Shown here piece by piece: positions 16,984-24,410 of a stretch of DNA of 25,018 nucleotides. Positions within the stretch are counted from its first letter, which is position 1. The number at the start of each line of letters is the position of its first letter. A program made the position numbers and the translations under genes. The stretch lies in NCBI GenBank assembly GCA_003150175.1, contig QAKZ01000080.1:64158-89175 (forward strand), written 5' to 3'. Source of the stretch: Coriobacteriia bacterium (GTDB lineage Bacteria; Actinomycetota; Coriobacteriia; Coriobacteriales; Atopobiaceae). The notes under the pieces were generated by a model. It was not told the DNA's origin. It was given only the letters and a program-made list of their open reading frames with translations, and searched no databases.

Positions 16984-18048
16984 TTGAGCTTGGGTTTCTC
17001 GCACGACAACGGGCTTCCCCCCGTTCCCGAGGGGATGCACGGGGCAGGAGAACCCCAGCAGGGGGGCGGGCTTACGCTCTGGAAGGACCAGCGCCAAAAC
17101 GGTCCCAAGGAGACGCCGTTCGTCCTCGCATGCGTCCTTTGCGTCGCAGGGGCTTTATCGGCGGCAAGCGTGCCGTCGTTGGCTTGCCTGCTCATGGGGT
17201 TCGGTGCCCTGTGCGCAGGCGCCGGCAGGGGTAGGGGCGCTCATGCCCTCATCGCCGCCGGCACGCTCGTTGCCTGCGGCATCGGCGGCGCCTTCATTGG
17301 CGCCGGCGCGGTGCCGGACGCGCTGATCGTCGGCGCGCTCTCGCTCGGATCGGCCCTCGCGGTCGAGAAGGGCCGGATGCGCCCGGGGGTCGCGTGCGCG
17401 ATCGTCGCGATCACGGCGGCGGCCCAGATCGGGTCGGCGGCCGCATCGGCGATGATGGCGGGCACGAGGGTGGGCGACTCGTTCATCGAGGTGCTTGTGA
17501 GCAACTTGCAGGCCCTCGAGGCTGCCGGCGTCGACGCCTCCAGCCGATCGCTCGTGGAGTGGGCGGTGCGGACCTTCTGGCCCGCGGCGTTCTCGACCGA
17601 GTCGATGCTCGAGTTCCTCTGCGCGTTCGCAGGCACAGGGCTCGCCGCCCGCCGCCTGCGCAGCCGTAGGGTCGAGTGTCCGGACTTCGGTCTCTTCGAC
17701 CTGCCGCTTTGGGTCGTCGCGGTCTTCGTCGCGGCCCTCGCCGGATGCGTGGCCTGGTACACCCACCAGGACACCTTCGGCAACGTCGTCCTCATGGTCT
17801 CGGGCAATGCCCTGCTGACCGTGCGGTACGCGCTGGCGGCGCAGGGCCTCGCGGTCCTCGTGTGGCACATGCGGAATCGCAAGACCCCCGCATTCGCCGC
17901 TCGGCTCGCGATCCTGGCGGCCTTGTATCTCGAGGTGCAATTCATCGTAATGAGCGTCGTGGGACTCCTGGATATCTGGAGCAACTTCCGCCGGCTTCCG
18001 CGCGGTGAGCAGCGCCATGCGATCCAGGACGAACCGAAGCAGGATTAA
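16984..18048 (+). CDS. DUF2232 / YybS-like integral membrane protein
   Basis: This 354-residue protein has a polar N-terminus of about 40 residues, then four to five hydrophobic segments up to about 160, a soluble helical stretch, and more segments from about 238 to the end. The C-terminal part (QGLAVLVWHMRNR, then SVVGLLDIWSNFRRLPR) is the typical ending of DUF2232/YybS proteins, which are often encoded next to rplI and whose function is not established. I accept the TTG at 16984 because gaaagg lies at 16973-16979 with normal spacing; the first in-frame ATG is at 17035 and would shorten the polar tail. In Bacillus subtilis gdpP separates yybS from rplI; here it is absent. Confidence 0.82.
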   Translation: MSLGFSHDNGLPPVPEGMHGAGEPQQGGGLTLWKDQRQNGPKETPFVLACVLCVAGALSAASVPSLACLLMGFGALCAGAGRGRGAHALIAAGTLVACGIGGAFIGAGAVPDALIVGALSLGSALAVEKGRMRPGVACAIVAITAAAQIGSAAASAMMAGTRVGDSFIEVLVSNLQALEAAGVDASSRSLVEWAVRTFWPAAFSTESMLEFLCAFAGTGLAARRLRSRRVECPDFGLFDLPLWVVAVFVAALAGCVAWYTHQDTFGNVVLMVSGNALLTVRYALAAQGLAVLVWHMRNRKTPAFAARLAILAALYLEVQFIVMSVVGLLDIWSNFRRLPRGEQRHAIQDEPKQD

Positions 18049-18049
18049 G

Positions 18050-18067
18050 GGTCGGCGAGAGCCGACC
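18050..18067 (+). other. Hairpin with GAGA loop upstream of rplI
   Basis: The sequence ggtcggc-gaga-gccgacc is a perfect 7-bp stem closed by a GNRA-type tetraloop. It starts two bases after the DUF2232 stop codon and ends four bases before the rplI ribosome binding site. Confidence 0.55.
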
Positions 18068-18083
18068 GACGAAGGAGTATCCC

Positions 18084-18617
18084 ATGAAAGTCATCCTCCT
18101 GGAGGAGCTTCGGGGTAAGGGCGGCGAGGGCGACATCGTAGAGGTCGCTCAGGGCTTCGCGGAGAACTTCCTGTTCCCCAACCAGAAGGCCCAGCCCGCC
18201 ACCCCGGGCAACATCAAGCAGCTCGAGCAGCGCCGCAAGAACATCGAGAAGCGCGAGGCCGAGCGTATTGCCAAGGCGGAGGCCCTCAAGGCCGCCATCG
18301 ACGGCAAGTCCGTGACCGTCGACGCCAAGATCGGCGAGGAGGGCCAGCTCTTCGGCTCCGTCACCGCCGCCATGGTCGCCGACGCGATCGAGGCTCAGCT
18401 CGGCACCGAGGTCGACCGCAAGCGCGTCGGCCGCGGCAACGGCATCAAGAGCGTCGGCGCCCACAAGGTCCCGGTCAACTTCTACCGCGACATCACCGCC
18501 GAGGTCACCGTCCTCGTCGGCGTCACGGCCGAGGAGGCCAAGGCTGAGGAGGCTGCCGAGGAGACCGAGGCCGACGAGGCCGAGGCTTCCGAGGAGACCG
18601 CTGAGGTCGCCGAGTAG
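18084..18617 (+). CDS. rplI: 50S ribosomal protein L9 with acidic C-terminal tail
   Basis: This is 177 residues against about 148 for typical L9. The N-terminal domain MKVILLEELRGKGGEGDIVEVAQGFAENFLFP is canonical, followed by the long connecting helix (about 40-75, charged) and the C-terminal rRNA-binding domain (LFGSVTAAMVADAI, then FYRDITAEVTVLVGV). After residue 148 comes a tail of about 30 residues made almost only of Glu, Ala, Asp and Thr, probably disordered. The ATG follows gaaggag at 18071-18077. It is the last gene of the operon, before a strong terminator. Confidence 0.97.
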   Translation: MKVILLEELRGKGGEGDIVEVAQGFAENFLFPNQKAQPATPGNIKQLEQRRKNIEKREAERIAKAEALKAAIDGKSVTVDAKIGEEGQLFGSVTAAMVADAIEAQLGTEVDRKRVGRGNGIKSVGAHKVPVNFYRDITAEVTVLVGVTAEEAKAEEAAEETEADEAEASEETAEVAE

Positions 18618-18644
18618 CCACTGTTTACACGGCTCGGCATCTAG

Positions 18645-18686
18645 CTGGGGTTTTCTACAAAACCCGCAGGTAAGCGCCTAGCTTAC
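18645..18686. other. Two consecutive hairpins after rplI
   Basis: The sequence gggtttt-ctac-aaaaccc (18648-18665, extendable by ctg/cag across one bulged base) is followed at once by gtaagc-gccta-gcttac (18670-18686). Neither has a T-tract on the plus strand. They precede the main terminator. Confidence 0.5.
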
Positions 18687-18720
18687 ATAGAAGTCGAGGT
18701 CGGGTGGCATAGCGCACATG

Positions 18721-18759
18721 AGCCCCGGAGGACCAAGTGGTCTTCTGGGGCTTTCTTTT
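18721..18759 (+). terminator. Strong intrinsic terminator of the rpsF-rplI operon
   Basis: A 14-bp stem with two G-U pairs runs from agccccgg (18721) to tggggct (18752), with loop aagt, followed by ttcttttg. Confidence 0.9.
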
Positions 18760-18864
18760 GCGAAGCGCAAACTCAAGCCGTCTACCTGCGGTTTTGCATC
18801 AGTGGTCACATCTGTGCGGGAAGGTGAACGGATGCTCAGGCTTCTTAGCTGGGGATATGCCGAA

Positions 18865-18971
18865 TGTCGAAAACATGTTGAAAACTGTGGTTCTGTAAGC
18901 CGCGGATTAATGTTGAAAACGTTGAAAACTGGAATAACCCCCGCTTAAACCCTCGAGCACGTGTTGAAACT
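18865..18971. repeat. Cluster of five TGTTGAAAAC-like elements upstream of dnaB
   Basis: The copies are tgtcgaaaac (18865), tgttgaaaac (18876), tgttgaaaac (18911), cgttgaaaac (18920) and tgttgaaact (18962). The first two start 11 bp apart and copies 3 and 4 start 9 bp apart, about one helical turn. The reverse complement TTTTCAACA matches the DnaA box TTATCCACA at 7 of 9 positions. The region 18760-19057 holds no gene. It may be a DnaA-controlled dnaB promoter region or an origin-like element. Confidence 0.55.
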
Positions 18972-19021
18972 CCTCGGAACACGCCGCTGCGGCGGAAGAC
19001 AACCTCCCCATACGCAATCGG

Positions 19022-19027
19022 TAGAAT
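19022..19027 (+). promoter_or_regulatory. Candidate -10 of dnaB
   Basis: TAGAAT (5/6) lies 30 bases before the dnaB start, downstream of the repeat cluster. No acceptable -35 at 16-18 bp is seen, so activation by a bound protein is possible. Confidence 0.4.
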
Positions 19028-19057
19028 AAGGCTCACGCAAACGACGAAAGGTAGACG

Positions 19058-20446
19058 GTGGCTGACGACTACGGAATCAACCCGACGAAGATGACGATGG
19101 AGGAGGGGCGCGACATGCCCCAGGACCTCGAGGCGGAGTCCTCGGTCCTCTCGGCCATGATGATCAGCGCCGAGGCGCTGCAGGAGTGCCTGATCGGCCT
19201 GACGCCGGACGATTTCTTCCACCCGTCGAATCGCATCGTGTTCGTCGCCATGCGCGAGATGTTCGACAAGAACCGCCCCATCGACGCCATCAGCCTCGCC
19301 GACCAGCTGCGCACCCAGGGCGACCTCGAGCGCATCGGCGGCCGATCGTTCCTCCTCGGCCTGGGCAACAACTCGCTCGCCCTCGTCGGCTGGCGCCGCT
19401 ACATCGAGATGCTCCACCGCGACACCACGCTGCGCAAGATGATCCAGGCCTCGGCCCAGATCACAGCGCTGGCCTTCGACGCCCCCGAGGACACCAAGGA
19501 GGTCGTCGACCGCGCCGAGAAGCTCCTGCTCGACGTTACCAACCGCGACGTGCGCCAAAGTGAGCAGTCGCTCGAGGAGATCATGGGCGAGCTCTACGAG
19601 GAGCTCGAGGAGCAGTCGATGGCCGGCGAGAAGACCCTCGGCGTCCAGACCGGCTTCCCGAAGATCGACGAGTGCCTGCTCGGCCTGCGCCCCGGCCAGA
19701 TGATCGTCCTCGGCGCCCGACCGGGCGTCGGCAAGACCTCCTTCGCCCTGAACCTCGCGACGAACGCCGCCTACCACGGGGCCTCCGTCGCGTTCTTCTC
19801 GCTCGAGATGTCCAAGGCCGAGATCGCGCAGCGCCTGCTCGCCGCCGAGGCGCGCATCGGGCTGCAGGAGATCCGCTCCGCCCGCATCCGCGACGACCAG
19901 TGGCCGCAGATCCTCGAGGCGGTCAACCAGCTGAGCCAGCTCGACATCGTCATCGACGACACCCCCGGCACCACGGTGACCGAGGTGCGAGCCAAGGCTC
20001 GTCGCATGCTCCGCGGAAAGAAGCTCGGCATCGTGGTCCTCGACTACCTGCAGCTCGTCTCGCCGCCGCAGGGCGGGCACCGCGCCGACTCGCGCGCCAC
20101 CGAGGTCGGCGAGATGTCGCGAGGCATCAAGATCATGGCCAAGGACCTCGGCGTCCCCGTGGTCGCGCTGTCGCAGCTCAACCGTACCGTCGAGAACCGA
20201 ACCGGTAAGCGCCCGCAGCTCTCGGACCTGCGCGAGTCCGGCTCCATCGAGCAGGACGCCGACATCGTCTGCTTCCTCGACCGCTCCATGAACGAGGAAG
20301 AGGCTGCCCGTGAGGACCGTCCCGCCGTCGGCGAGACGACCTTCATCATCGCCAAGAACCGCTCCGGCTCGCTCGCGGACGTGCCGCTGACCTTCCTCGC
20401 CAGCTCCACCAAGTTCGTCGAGATCGACAACCACTACGAGGACTAG
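19058..20446 (+). CDS. dnaB: Replicative DNA helicase DnaB
   Basis: This 462-residue protein is of normal DnaB length with no intein. The N-terminal primase-interacting domain (about 20-125) contains DLEAESSVLSAMM, DFFHPSNRIVF and RPIDAISLADQL. A linker follows, then the RecA-like motor with Walker A GARPGVGKT (219-227), FFSLEMSK, Walker B VVLDYLQL (Asp at 329) and the arginine-finger region ending in NRSG. DnaB is the hexameric helicase that opens the fork and recruits primase. The start is a GTG at 19058, seven bases after gaaagg; the protein then begins MADDYGINP. It follows rplI, as in many bacteria, but with 440 bases and a terminator between them, so it is a separate unit. Confidence 0.97.
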   Translation: MADDYGINPTKMTMEEGRDMPQDLEAESSVLSAMMISAEALQECLIGLTPDDFFHPSNRIVFVAMREMFDKNRPIDAISLADQLRTQGDLERIGGRSFLLGLGNNSLALVGWRRYIEMLHRDTTLRKMIQASAQITALAFDAPEDTKEVVDRAEKLLLDVTNRDVRQSEQSLEEIMGELYEELEEQSMAGEKTLGVQTGFPKIDECLLGLRPGQMIVLGARPGVGKTSFALNLATNAAYHGASVAFFSLEMSKAEIAQRLLAAEARIGLQEIRSARIRDDQWPQILEAVNQLSQLDIVIDDTPGTTVTEVRAKARRMLRGKKLGIVVLDYLQLVSPPQGGHRADSRATEVGEMSRGIKIMAKDLGVPVVALSQLNRTVENRTGKRPQLSDLRESGSIEQDADIVCFLDRSMNEEEAAREDRPAVGETTFIIAKNRSGSLADVPLTFLASSTKFVEIDNHYED

Positions 20447-20467
20447 ACGCCGTCCAGCGGCGGGCGC

Positions 20468-20476
20468 TGCTATAAT
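20468..20476 (+). promoter_or_regulatory. Extended -10 promoter of purA
   Basis: TGC-TATAAT is a perfect -10 with the TGn extension, which explains the lack of a good -35. Transcription would start near 20483, so an ATG at 20485 would lie at the very 5' end of the mRNA. This supports the later start at 20512. Confidence 0.75.
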
Positions 20477-20511
20477 CAGCCTGTATGTCTCAATTCAAAG
20501 AGAGGATGCAC

Positions 20512-21798
20512 ATGTCCGCAACAGTGCTTGTGGGTGCCCAGTGGGGCGACGAGGGCAAGGGAAAGATCACCGACCTCATCTCCGGTGACTTCGACGTGGT
20601 CTGCCGCTACGGCGGCGGCGCGAACGCCGGCCACTCCGTCGTCGCGAACGGCCATCACCTCGCCCTTCACCAGATTCCGTCGGGCATCGTCCACAAGGAC
20701 GTCCTCTCCGTCATCGGCAACGGCTGCATCGTCGACCCGACCGTCATCCTCGAGGAGATCGACCACCTCAAGGCCGAGGGCCTCGACTGCGCCGGCCTGC
20801 GCATCTCGGGCAACGCGCACATCGTCATGCCTTGGCACAAAGACCTCGACGGCGCGCACGAGAAGAACCTCGGCAAGAACCTCATCGGCACCACGAAGCG
20901 CGGCATCGGCCCCTGCTACATGGACAAGATGAACCGCACTGGCCTGCGCATGCAGGACATGCTCGACCCCGCCCGCTTCCGCGAGAAGGTCGAGGCGTCC
21001 CTCGCTTACCAGAACCCCATCCTCGAGAAGGTCTACGGCCTGCCGACCTACTCCGTCGACGCCGTCTGCGAGGAGTTCGCCGCCTACGCCGAGCGCCTGA
21101 ACCCGTACATCGTCGAGAGCGGCAAGCTGCTCAACGAGGAGCTCGCCCAGGGCAAGAGCATCCTCTTTGAGGGCGCCCAGGCCACGATGCTCGACATCGA
21201 CCACGGCACCTACCCGTTCGTGACCTCCTCCAACTGCACCGCCGGCGGCGCCGTCACCGGCTCGGGCGTCGGCCCCACCAACATCGACCGCGTCCTCGGC
21301 GTGGCGAAGGCCTACCTCACCCGCGTCGGCTCCGGCCCCTTCCCGACCGAGCTCGACCTCGACGAGGGCGTGGGCAAGTTCCTGCTCGAGACCGGCCATG
21401 AGTACGGCGTGACCACGGGCCGCAAGCGCCGCTGCGGATGGTACGACGCCGTCGTCACCAAGTTCGCCGCGCAGGTCAACGGCCTCACCGATCTCGCCAT
21501 CACCAAGCTCGACGTGCTCACGGGCCTCGACACCATCAAGGTCTGCACCGCCTACGACTGCGACGGCGTCGAGTATACGACCGTCCCCGAGCACCGCGCC
21601 CTCTTTGACGCGGCCAAGCCCAAGTACATCGAGGTCCCCGGCTGGACCGAGGACATCACCGGCTGCAAGTCCTTCGACGAGCTCCCGAAGAACGCCCAGG
21701 ACTACATCAAGCTCATCGAGGAGCTCAGCGGCGTCAAGGTCTCGTTCGTCGCCGTCGGCCCCGACCGCGAGCAGACCATCAACCGTTTCTGGAAGTAA
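20512..21798 (+). CDS. purA: Adenylosuccinate synthetase
   Basis: This 428-residue enzyme joins IMP and aspartate using GTP, the first committed step to AMP. The GTP/active-site loop GDEGKGK (12-18, catalytic Asp13) and the catalytic His41 in GGANAGHSV are present. GTTKRGIGPCY, FEGAQATMLDIDHGTYPFVTSS and TGRKRRCGWYD are also conserved. I chose the ATG at 20512, six bases after aagagagg; upstream ATGs at 20485 and 20506 are in frame but overlap the ribosome binding site or the transcription start. A DegV gene and purD follow on the same strand with short gaps, so co-transcription is likely. Confidence 0.97.
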   Translation: MSATVLVGAQWGDEGKGKITDLISGDFDVVCRYGGGANAGHSVVANGHHLALHQIPSGIVHKDVLSVIGNGCIVDPTVILEEIDHLKAEGLDCAGLRISGNAHIVMPWHKDLDGAHEKNLGKNLIGTTKRGIGPCYMDKMNRTGLRMQDMLDPARFREKVEASLAYQNPILEKVYGLPTYSVDAVCEEFAAYAERLNPYIVESGKLLNEELAQGKSILFEGAQATMLDIDHGTYPFVTSSNCTAGGAVTGSGVGPTNIDRVLGVAKAYLTRVGSGPFPTELDLDEGVGKFLLETGHEYGVTTGRKRRCGWYDAVVTKFAAQVNGLTDLAITKLDVLTGLDTIKVCTAYDCDGVEYTTVPEHRALFDAAKPKYIEVPGWTEDITGCKSFDELPKNAQDYIKLIEELSGVKVSFVAVGPDREQTINRFWK

Positions 21799-21814
21799 GA
21801 GGCACCGCTCACCC

Positions 21815-22762
21815 GTGACGCGCAAATCCTTCGCCATAGTCTGCGACAGCACCTGCGACCTCCCGCCCGAGATCCTCTCGAGGCTGGAGGTCGTGTGTGT
21901 CCCGCTGGGCATCGAGGCCGGCGGCCGCGTCCTCATGGACGATGCCGACCGCGACGAGGCTACGGCGCTGATCACGCGGCACAAGTCCGCCGAGGTCCAG
22001 AAGCTCTCCAAAGAGCGCATCCTCGGTGTTTACCGGCGGCTCATCGACGAGGGCTACGATCACATCGCGACCGTGTGCACCTCGCTTTCGGGCACGGGCA
22101 GCTGGGGAGCCGCCGAGCAGGCCATCGCCGAGCTCGGGGGAGGTCCCTGCGTGCTGCGCACCGTCGACGCGGGCGTCGCGTCGGTCGGCCTCGGCATGGT
22201 CGTCGAGCGCCTGGCCATGGCGCGCGCGGCAGGCGTCGAGTTCGAGGAGGCGGTCGCCCGCGCCCGCGCCCTCGCGCGCGAGGTCAGGTTCCTCTTCATC
22301 CCCTCGTCGTCGGCGTCGTTCGTCCGCGGCGAGCTGCGCGGCCGTAAGAACGGCCTCATGGCGCGGGCTTCTTCCCTGCGCCTGCGCGTCATCGGGGAGC
22401 GGACGCTGTATCTGCTCACCCGCGGCGAGGCGACCGCGATCGCGCGCTCGACGGACCTCTCGAACCTGTGCGGCCGCGCTGCGCACGCCATGAGCTCCAT
22501 CGCCGCGCAGGAGGGCGATCTCGTCTACGCCGTCATGGGCATGGACGGCTCGAAGACCCTCCGTACGCTCGAGAAGCCGCTCGACACCAACGAGTTCTGC
22601 TCCATGCGCCTCGGCCGCGGCCGGACGGCGCCCTCGATTCTGGTCAACACGGGCGCGGATGTGGCCGGCGTCGCCTTCGCCCCGTACAAGCGATACCTGG
22701 AGGCGGGCGCCGGTGGTCCTCTTCCCAAGGGGATCATCTACCCGGAGCTCGCGCCCAAGTAA
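21815..22762 (+). CDS. DegV family fatty-acid-binding protein
   Basis: This is a 315-residue protein. The N-terminal KSFAIVCDSTCDLPPEI and the lipid-binding loop TSLSGTGSWGAAEQA (from residue 89) are DegV signatures. DVGVAS-type turns appear in RTVDAGVASVGLGMVV, and the C-terminal domain ends in LVNTGADVAG. DegV/FakB proteins bind fatty acids; FakB forms present them to the kinase FakA for phosphorylation. FakA is not in the window, so the physiological partner is open. The GTG start at 21815 lies 16 bases after the purA stop with only a weak site (agagg). An upstream frame into purA is a shadow. The gene probably shares the purA transcript. Confidence 0.85.
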   Translation: MTRKSFAIVCDSTCDLPPEILSRLEVVCVPLGIEAGGRVLMDDADRDEATALITRHKSAEVQKLSKERILGVYRRLIDEGYDHIATVCTSLSGTGSWGAAEQAIAELGGGPCVLRTVDAGVASVGLGMVVERLAMARAAGVEFEEAVARARALAREVRFLFIPSSSASFVRGELRGRKNGLMARASSLRLRVIGERTLYLLTRGEATAIARSTDLSNLCGRAAHAMSSIAAQEGDLVYAVMGMDGSKTLRTLEKPLDTNEFCSMRLGRGRTAPSILVNTGADVAGVAFAPYKRYLEAGAGGPLPKGIIYPELAPK

Positions 22763-22798
22763 ACCGACTAGCTGCATTTCGTTCAATTGGAGGCATCC

Positions 22799-24088
22799 AT
22801 GAGCACTTCCCAGAAGGTCGATATCCTGCTGTTGGGCGCCGGTGGGCGCGAGCACGCCATCCTGGCCAAGCTCGCCGAGTCTCCGCGCGCGGGCAAGCTC
22901 TACGTGGCCCCCGGAAACGGCGGCATGTACGGGCTGGCGACCAAGGTGGAGCTCGACGCGGAGGACCCCGTCGCCGTGGCCGGCTGGGCGCGCGAGCACG
23001 CGATCGGGCTCGTCGTCATCGGCCCGGAAGCCCCGCTCGTGGCGGGCGTCGCCGATGCGGTGCGCTCCGCGGGAATCCCGTGCTTCGGCCCCAATGGTGA
23101 GGCCGCCCAGATGGAGGGCAGCAAGAAGTTCGCCAAGCAGGTCATGGCCCGCGCCGGCGTGCCCACCGCCGCCTACCGCAGCTTCACCGACGAGGACGAG
23201 TGCGCGGCTTACGTCCGCCAGGTCGGCGGCCCCATCGTCGTCAAGGCCGACGGGCTGGCGGCCGGCAAGGGCGTTATCGTGGCGCAGACCACCGAGGAGG
23301 CTCTCGAGGGCGTCCACGAGTGCTTCGGCGGCACCTTCGGCGCCGCGGGCGCGACCGTCGTGGTCGAGGAGATGATGGAAGGCCCCGAGTGCTCGCTTTT
23401 GGCCCTCACCGACGGAAAGACGCTCGTTCCCCTGGCCACCTCGCAGGACCACAAGCGCGCACTCGACGGCGACCGCGGCCCGAACACCGGTGGCATGGGC
23501 GTCTACAGCCCGGTCCCCATGGTCACCGACGAGGAGCTCGCGACCATGGTCGACATCGAGAAGCGCGTCGTCGCCGAGCTCGCGGCCGAGGGCATCACCT
23601 ACTCGGGCTGCCTCTACGGCGGCTTCATGCTGACCAAGGACGGCCCGAAGGTCCTCGAGTTCAACGCCCGCTTCGGCGACCCGGAGACCCAGGTCGTGCT
23701 GCCGCGCATGAAGGCGGACCTCGTGGACGTCTTTTTGGCCTGCGACGACGGTACGCTCGACGCGGGCGACGTGCGCTGGGACGACGACTGGGCTGTGTCC
23801 GTCGTGCTGACCTCGGCGGGCTACCCCGGCTCCTACGAGAAGGGCAAGGTCATCACCGGCATCGAGGACGCCGAGGCTATGGACGGCGTGACCGTCTACC
23901 ACGCCGGCACCAGGCTCGACGACGAGGGCCGCGTGCTCACCAACGGCGGCCGTGTGCTCGACGTGACCGCGGTCGCGCCGACCTTCGAGAAGGCCCGCGA
24001 GCTCGCGTACGCCGCCTGTCAGAAGATCGACTTCGACGGAAAGACCTACCGCTCGGACATCGGCCTGCGCTGCATCCAGGGCCGCTAG
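22799..24088 (+). CDS. purD: Phosphoribosylamine-glycine ligase (GAR synthetase)
   Basis: This 429-residue ATP-grasp enzyme makes glycinamide ribonucleotide from phosphoribosylamine, glycine and ATP, the second step of purine synthesis. Recognisable are the N-terminal LLLGAGGREHAI, MEGSKKFAKQVMARAGVPTA, the ATP-grasp Lys strand IVVKADGLAAGKGV, HKRALDGDRGPNTGGMG, and the metal-binding EFNARFGDPETQVVLPR. The ATG at 22799 follows ggagg at 22789-22793; an in-frame TTG at 22787 overlaps that site. It lies 36 bases after the DegV gene and 10 bases before the NUDIX start, in the same direction as purA. Confidence 0.97.
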   Translation: MSTSQKVDILLLGAGGREHAILAKLAESPRAGKLYVAPGNGGMYGLATKVELDAEDPVAVAGWAREHAIGLVVIGPEAPLVAGVADAVRSAGIPCFGPNGEAAQMEGSKKFAKQVMARAGVPTAAYRSFTDEDECAAYVRQVGGPIVVKADGLAAGKGVIVAQTTEEALEGVHECFGGTFGAAGATVVVEEMMEGPECSLLALTDGKTLVPLATSQDHKRALDGDRGPNTGGMGVYSPVPMVTDEELATMVDIEKRVVAELAAEGITYSGCLYGGFMLTKDGPKVLEFNARFGDPETQVVLPRMKADLVDVFLACDDGTLDAGDVRWDDDWAVSVVLTSAGYPGSYEKGKVITGIEDAEAMDGVTVYHAGTRLDDEGRVLTNGGRVLDVTAVAPTFEKARELAYAACQKIDFDGKTYRSDIGLRCIQGR

Positions 24089-24098
24089 GGAGAATCGA

Positions 24099-24391
24099 AT
24101 GGCTGAGGAAGAGAACAACAACCAAGAGCTCACGGGCGCCGTCGACGAGATGCGTGACTCCGTGGCCGCCTTCACCTACGACGGGGACCGCTCCGCGCAC
24201 GACCATGTGTCGGGCGCTCCCGAGGAGCGCGAGCTCGTGCTCGGCGACGACGACCCGCGCGACGCGGGCCTCGCGGAGAAGCCCCTGACCGAGGACGTGG
24301 CCTGGACCGGCCGCATCTTCAACGTGAACCGCCTGCAGGTCGAGCTGCCCGACGGCCGCCGTGCCTTGCGCGACGTCGTGCGCCACCCGGG
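24099..24391 (+). CDS. Probable NUDIX hydrolase (ADP-ribose pyrophosphatase-like), 3' truncated by a chimeric join
   Basis: The ATG at 24099 follows gggag, 10 bases after the purD stop. About 97 native residues remain. An acidic N-terminal extension of some 60 residues (MAEEENNNQELTG...) is followed by GRIFNVNRLQVELPDG and ALRDVVRHPG. These match the start of ADP-ribose pyrophosphatase-type NUDIX proteins, in which such strands precede the catalytic box. The NUDIX box itself is missing because a transposon-end adapter begins at 24392. The call therefore rests on the pre-catalytic part and on the common neighbourhood with purine genes. The open frame continues past the join to the window end, but that extension is not part of this gene. 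Confidence 0.7.
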
Positions 24392-24410
24392 CTATCTCTT
24401 ATACACATCT
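24392..24410. other. Tn5/Nextera mosaic-end sequence (18/19 match), library artefact
   Basis: ctatctcttatacacatct differs from the Tn5 transposase mosaic end ctgtctcttatacacatct only at its third base. This is the adapter left by tagmentation libraries, not a chromosomal element. On its left is the NUDIX gene; on its right a copy of a distant internal segment. Confidence 0.95.

Noticed and set aside
18718..18948. 76-codon open frame after rplI
   Set aside because: It overlaps the terminator and the repeat cluster and has no coding character.
21809..24175. 788-codon antisense frame over degV and purD
   Set aside because: Both sense genes are clearly recognised and the antisense product is biased, repetitive sequence.
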